Assembly (NCBI GenBank): GCA_031841125.1
Contig: CM063113.1
Coordinates: forward strand, 15,335,312 to 15,399,311
Source: Acanthococcus lagerstroemiae
Taxonomy: Eukaryota; Arthropoda; Insecta; Hemiptera; Eriococcidae
DNA length: 64,000 nucleotides
Direction of reading: 5' to 3'
Numbering within the stretch: the stretch's first letter is position 1; each line of letters begins with the position of its first letter. Positions 63,001-64,000 of this stretch are shown in pieces. Made by a program: the position numbers and the translations under genes. The notes below the pieces were generated by a model. That model did no database searches, was not told the origin of the DNA, and saw nothing but the letters and a program-made list of their open reading frames with translations.

Positions 63001-64000
63001 AGTACTGAGGAAGGAGAGCGAGGGGTAGAATTACAATTCTAAAGATTTTTGGATTGACCCTCTCCGGATTGCTCCAGGGCCGGCAAAAGTCCAGTGTTGC
63101 ATTACAGCACGTGCACCAAGTGGAAAAATCCACTTAAAAAAATATATTTTGTAAAACTTATCCGCACTTAGTGGGTTTTAGTTTTCTGGAGGGGGGGGGG
63201 GAGGTGTTCCGGGTTCCTTATTTAGAAGTTTTATACTTGCACCAGATGAAAAAATGAAAGATCGCCGGCCTTGGATTATTCCCGGATCTGCCAGCCAGCA
63301 AAACTGAACCAGTTCCAGCTTGACACCGGTTCCCTACAAAATTTACTTCAACTCCGATTTCGGAATTTTGTAAAATGATGAGTTTGAATCGTGCGTCCGC
63401 CAAAAAATAGTGAGTATGCCTCCCCTCTAGTTTCGGCTTCGAGAGCGCTTTTGAATTTTACTCCAGCCATAACTTCGAATAAAATCCGGAATTTCGAGCT
63501 TCGACCGAGAATTACTCTGACTTTGGTTTCGACTCCAGCTTTGGCAAAAAAAAAAAAAAAAAAAAAAAGTTCACCTCACTTTAGAGGTTTAGTTGTAGTC
63601 TCAACCAAATGCGGTAAATCCGGTGCATTTAGATCCGGAATTCGGGTGGAGGGGTAGAGGTGAATGGTGGAGTAAGGTGGAGTGAATGAGGGCCGGTTCA
63701 AGACTCAGGGTGAGCATTATAACCAGTGTCTCTGGCTCTGAATGCATATTTATCTGGAACCGATTCTGGTTCCAACTCGAACAAAGTTACAACTCTTTCA
63801 AAAAAAGGTCGGCACGAAGGCTTCGAGTTTCGGCTGCCTTCAGCCTCGAAATACTGGTTGAAGTCTTGAACAAATCTGACAGAAACGCGAAGAATCTGAA
63901 ATGAATCTTGAAGGGTTTTAATTAGTCATAAACGAGTACTAAATGTCCCTAATTTTTCAAAAAGTCTGAAAATTCTGAAAGAGTTTCACATGAATCGTGA
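63001..64000. other. Right end: unassigned, low-complexity runs, array resumes
   Basis: An 11-G run lies at 63191-63201 and an A run of about 23 at 63546-63568. Words like ttcgactcc/gactccag recur at 63340-63540. From about 63850 the reverse AGACTC-type texture resumes to the window edge. Confidence 0.45.

Overview
This window is eukaryotic nuclear DNA from an animal, most likely an insect. It is AT-rich, with small exons separated by multi-kilobase introns, consensus GT/AG splice signals, tRNA-derived SINEs, LINE fragments, mariner relics and many short hAT-type DNA transposons. I cannot name the order or species. No bacterial-style operon, CRISPR array, rRNA or intact tRNA gene was seen.

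The one convincing host gene is on the + strand and spans nearly the whole window. It is a CRAL-TRIO (SEC14-like) lipid-transfer protein of the alpha-tocopherol-transfer-protein/retinaldehyde-binding type. Six coding exons (10310-10466, 18063-18228, 32451-32706, 52130-52240, 55504-55606, 60258-60352) join with compatible phases into 888 nt: 295 residues plus stop, a normal family length. They carry the CRAL-TRIO N-terminal helices, the lipid-binding core and the C-terminal LP-x-x-YGGE segment. The introns are about 7.6, 14.2, 19.4, 3.3 and 4.7 kb, so roughly 98% of the locus is intron.

Layout: 1-10.3 kb is upstream DNA made of SINEs, three LINE reverse-transcriptase relics, a FLYWCH zinc-finger relic and several blocks of a degenerate AGACTC-type short repeat. 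Intron 1 holds a 1.14-kb hAT element with a perfect target duplication. Intron 2 holds several hAT MITEs, an unclassified repeat (family X) with two hAT insertions 23 bp apart, a 1.9-kb hairpin-unit minisatellite and a mariner relic with an inverted duplication. Intron 3 holds a large inverted repeat (arms about 880 bp), two LINE fragments, mariner relics, two CpG-rich stretches and more MITEs and SINEs. Intron 4 has a piggyBac-like MITE, and intron 5 a 1.29-kb hAT element with 17-bp terminal repeats. Downstream of the stop, 61.7-63.0 kb is a higher-order tandem array built on the same AGACTC-type repeat in the opposite orientation.

The transposon calls with matching 8-bp target duplications (13253-14407, 24097-24445, 24461-25633, 21270-21731, 48546-48849, 49755-49953, 57861-59166) are the firmest non-genic calls. 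The rest of the non-coding sequence shows no gene I can support. I found no clear undescribed system; the most unusual structures are the strand-polarised degenerate arrays, the large inverted repeat and the minisatellite.
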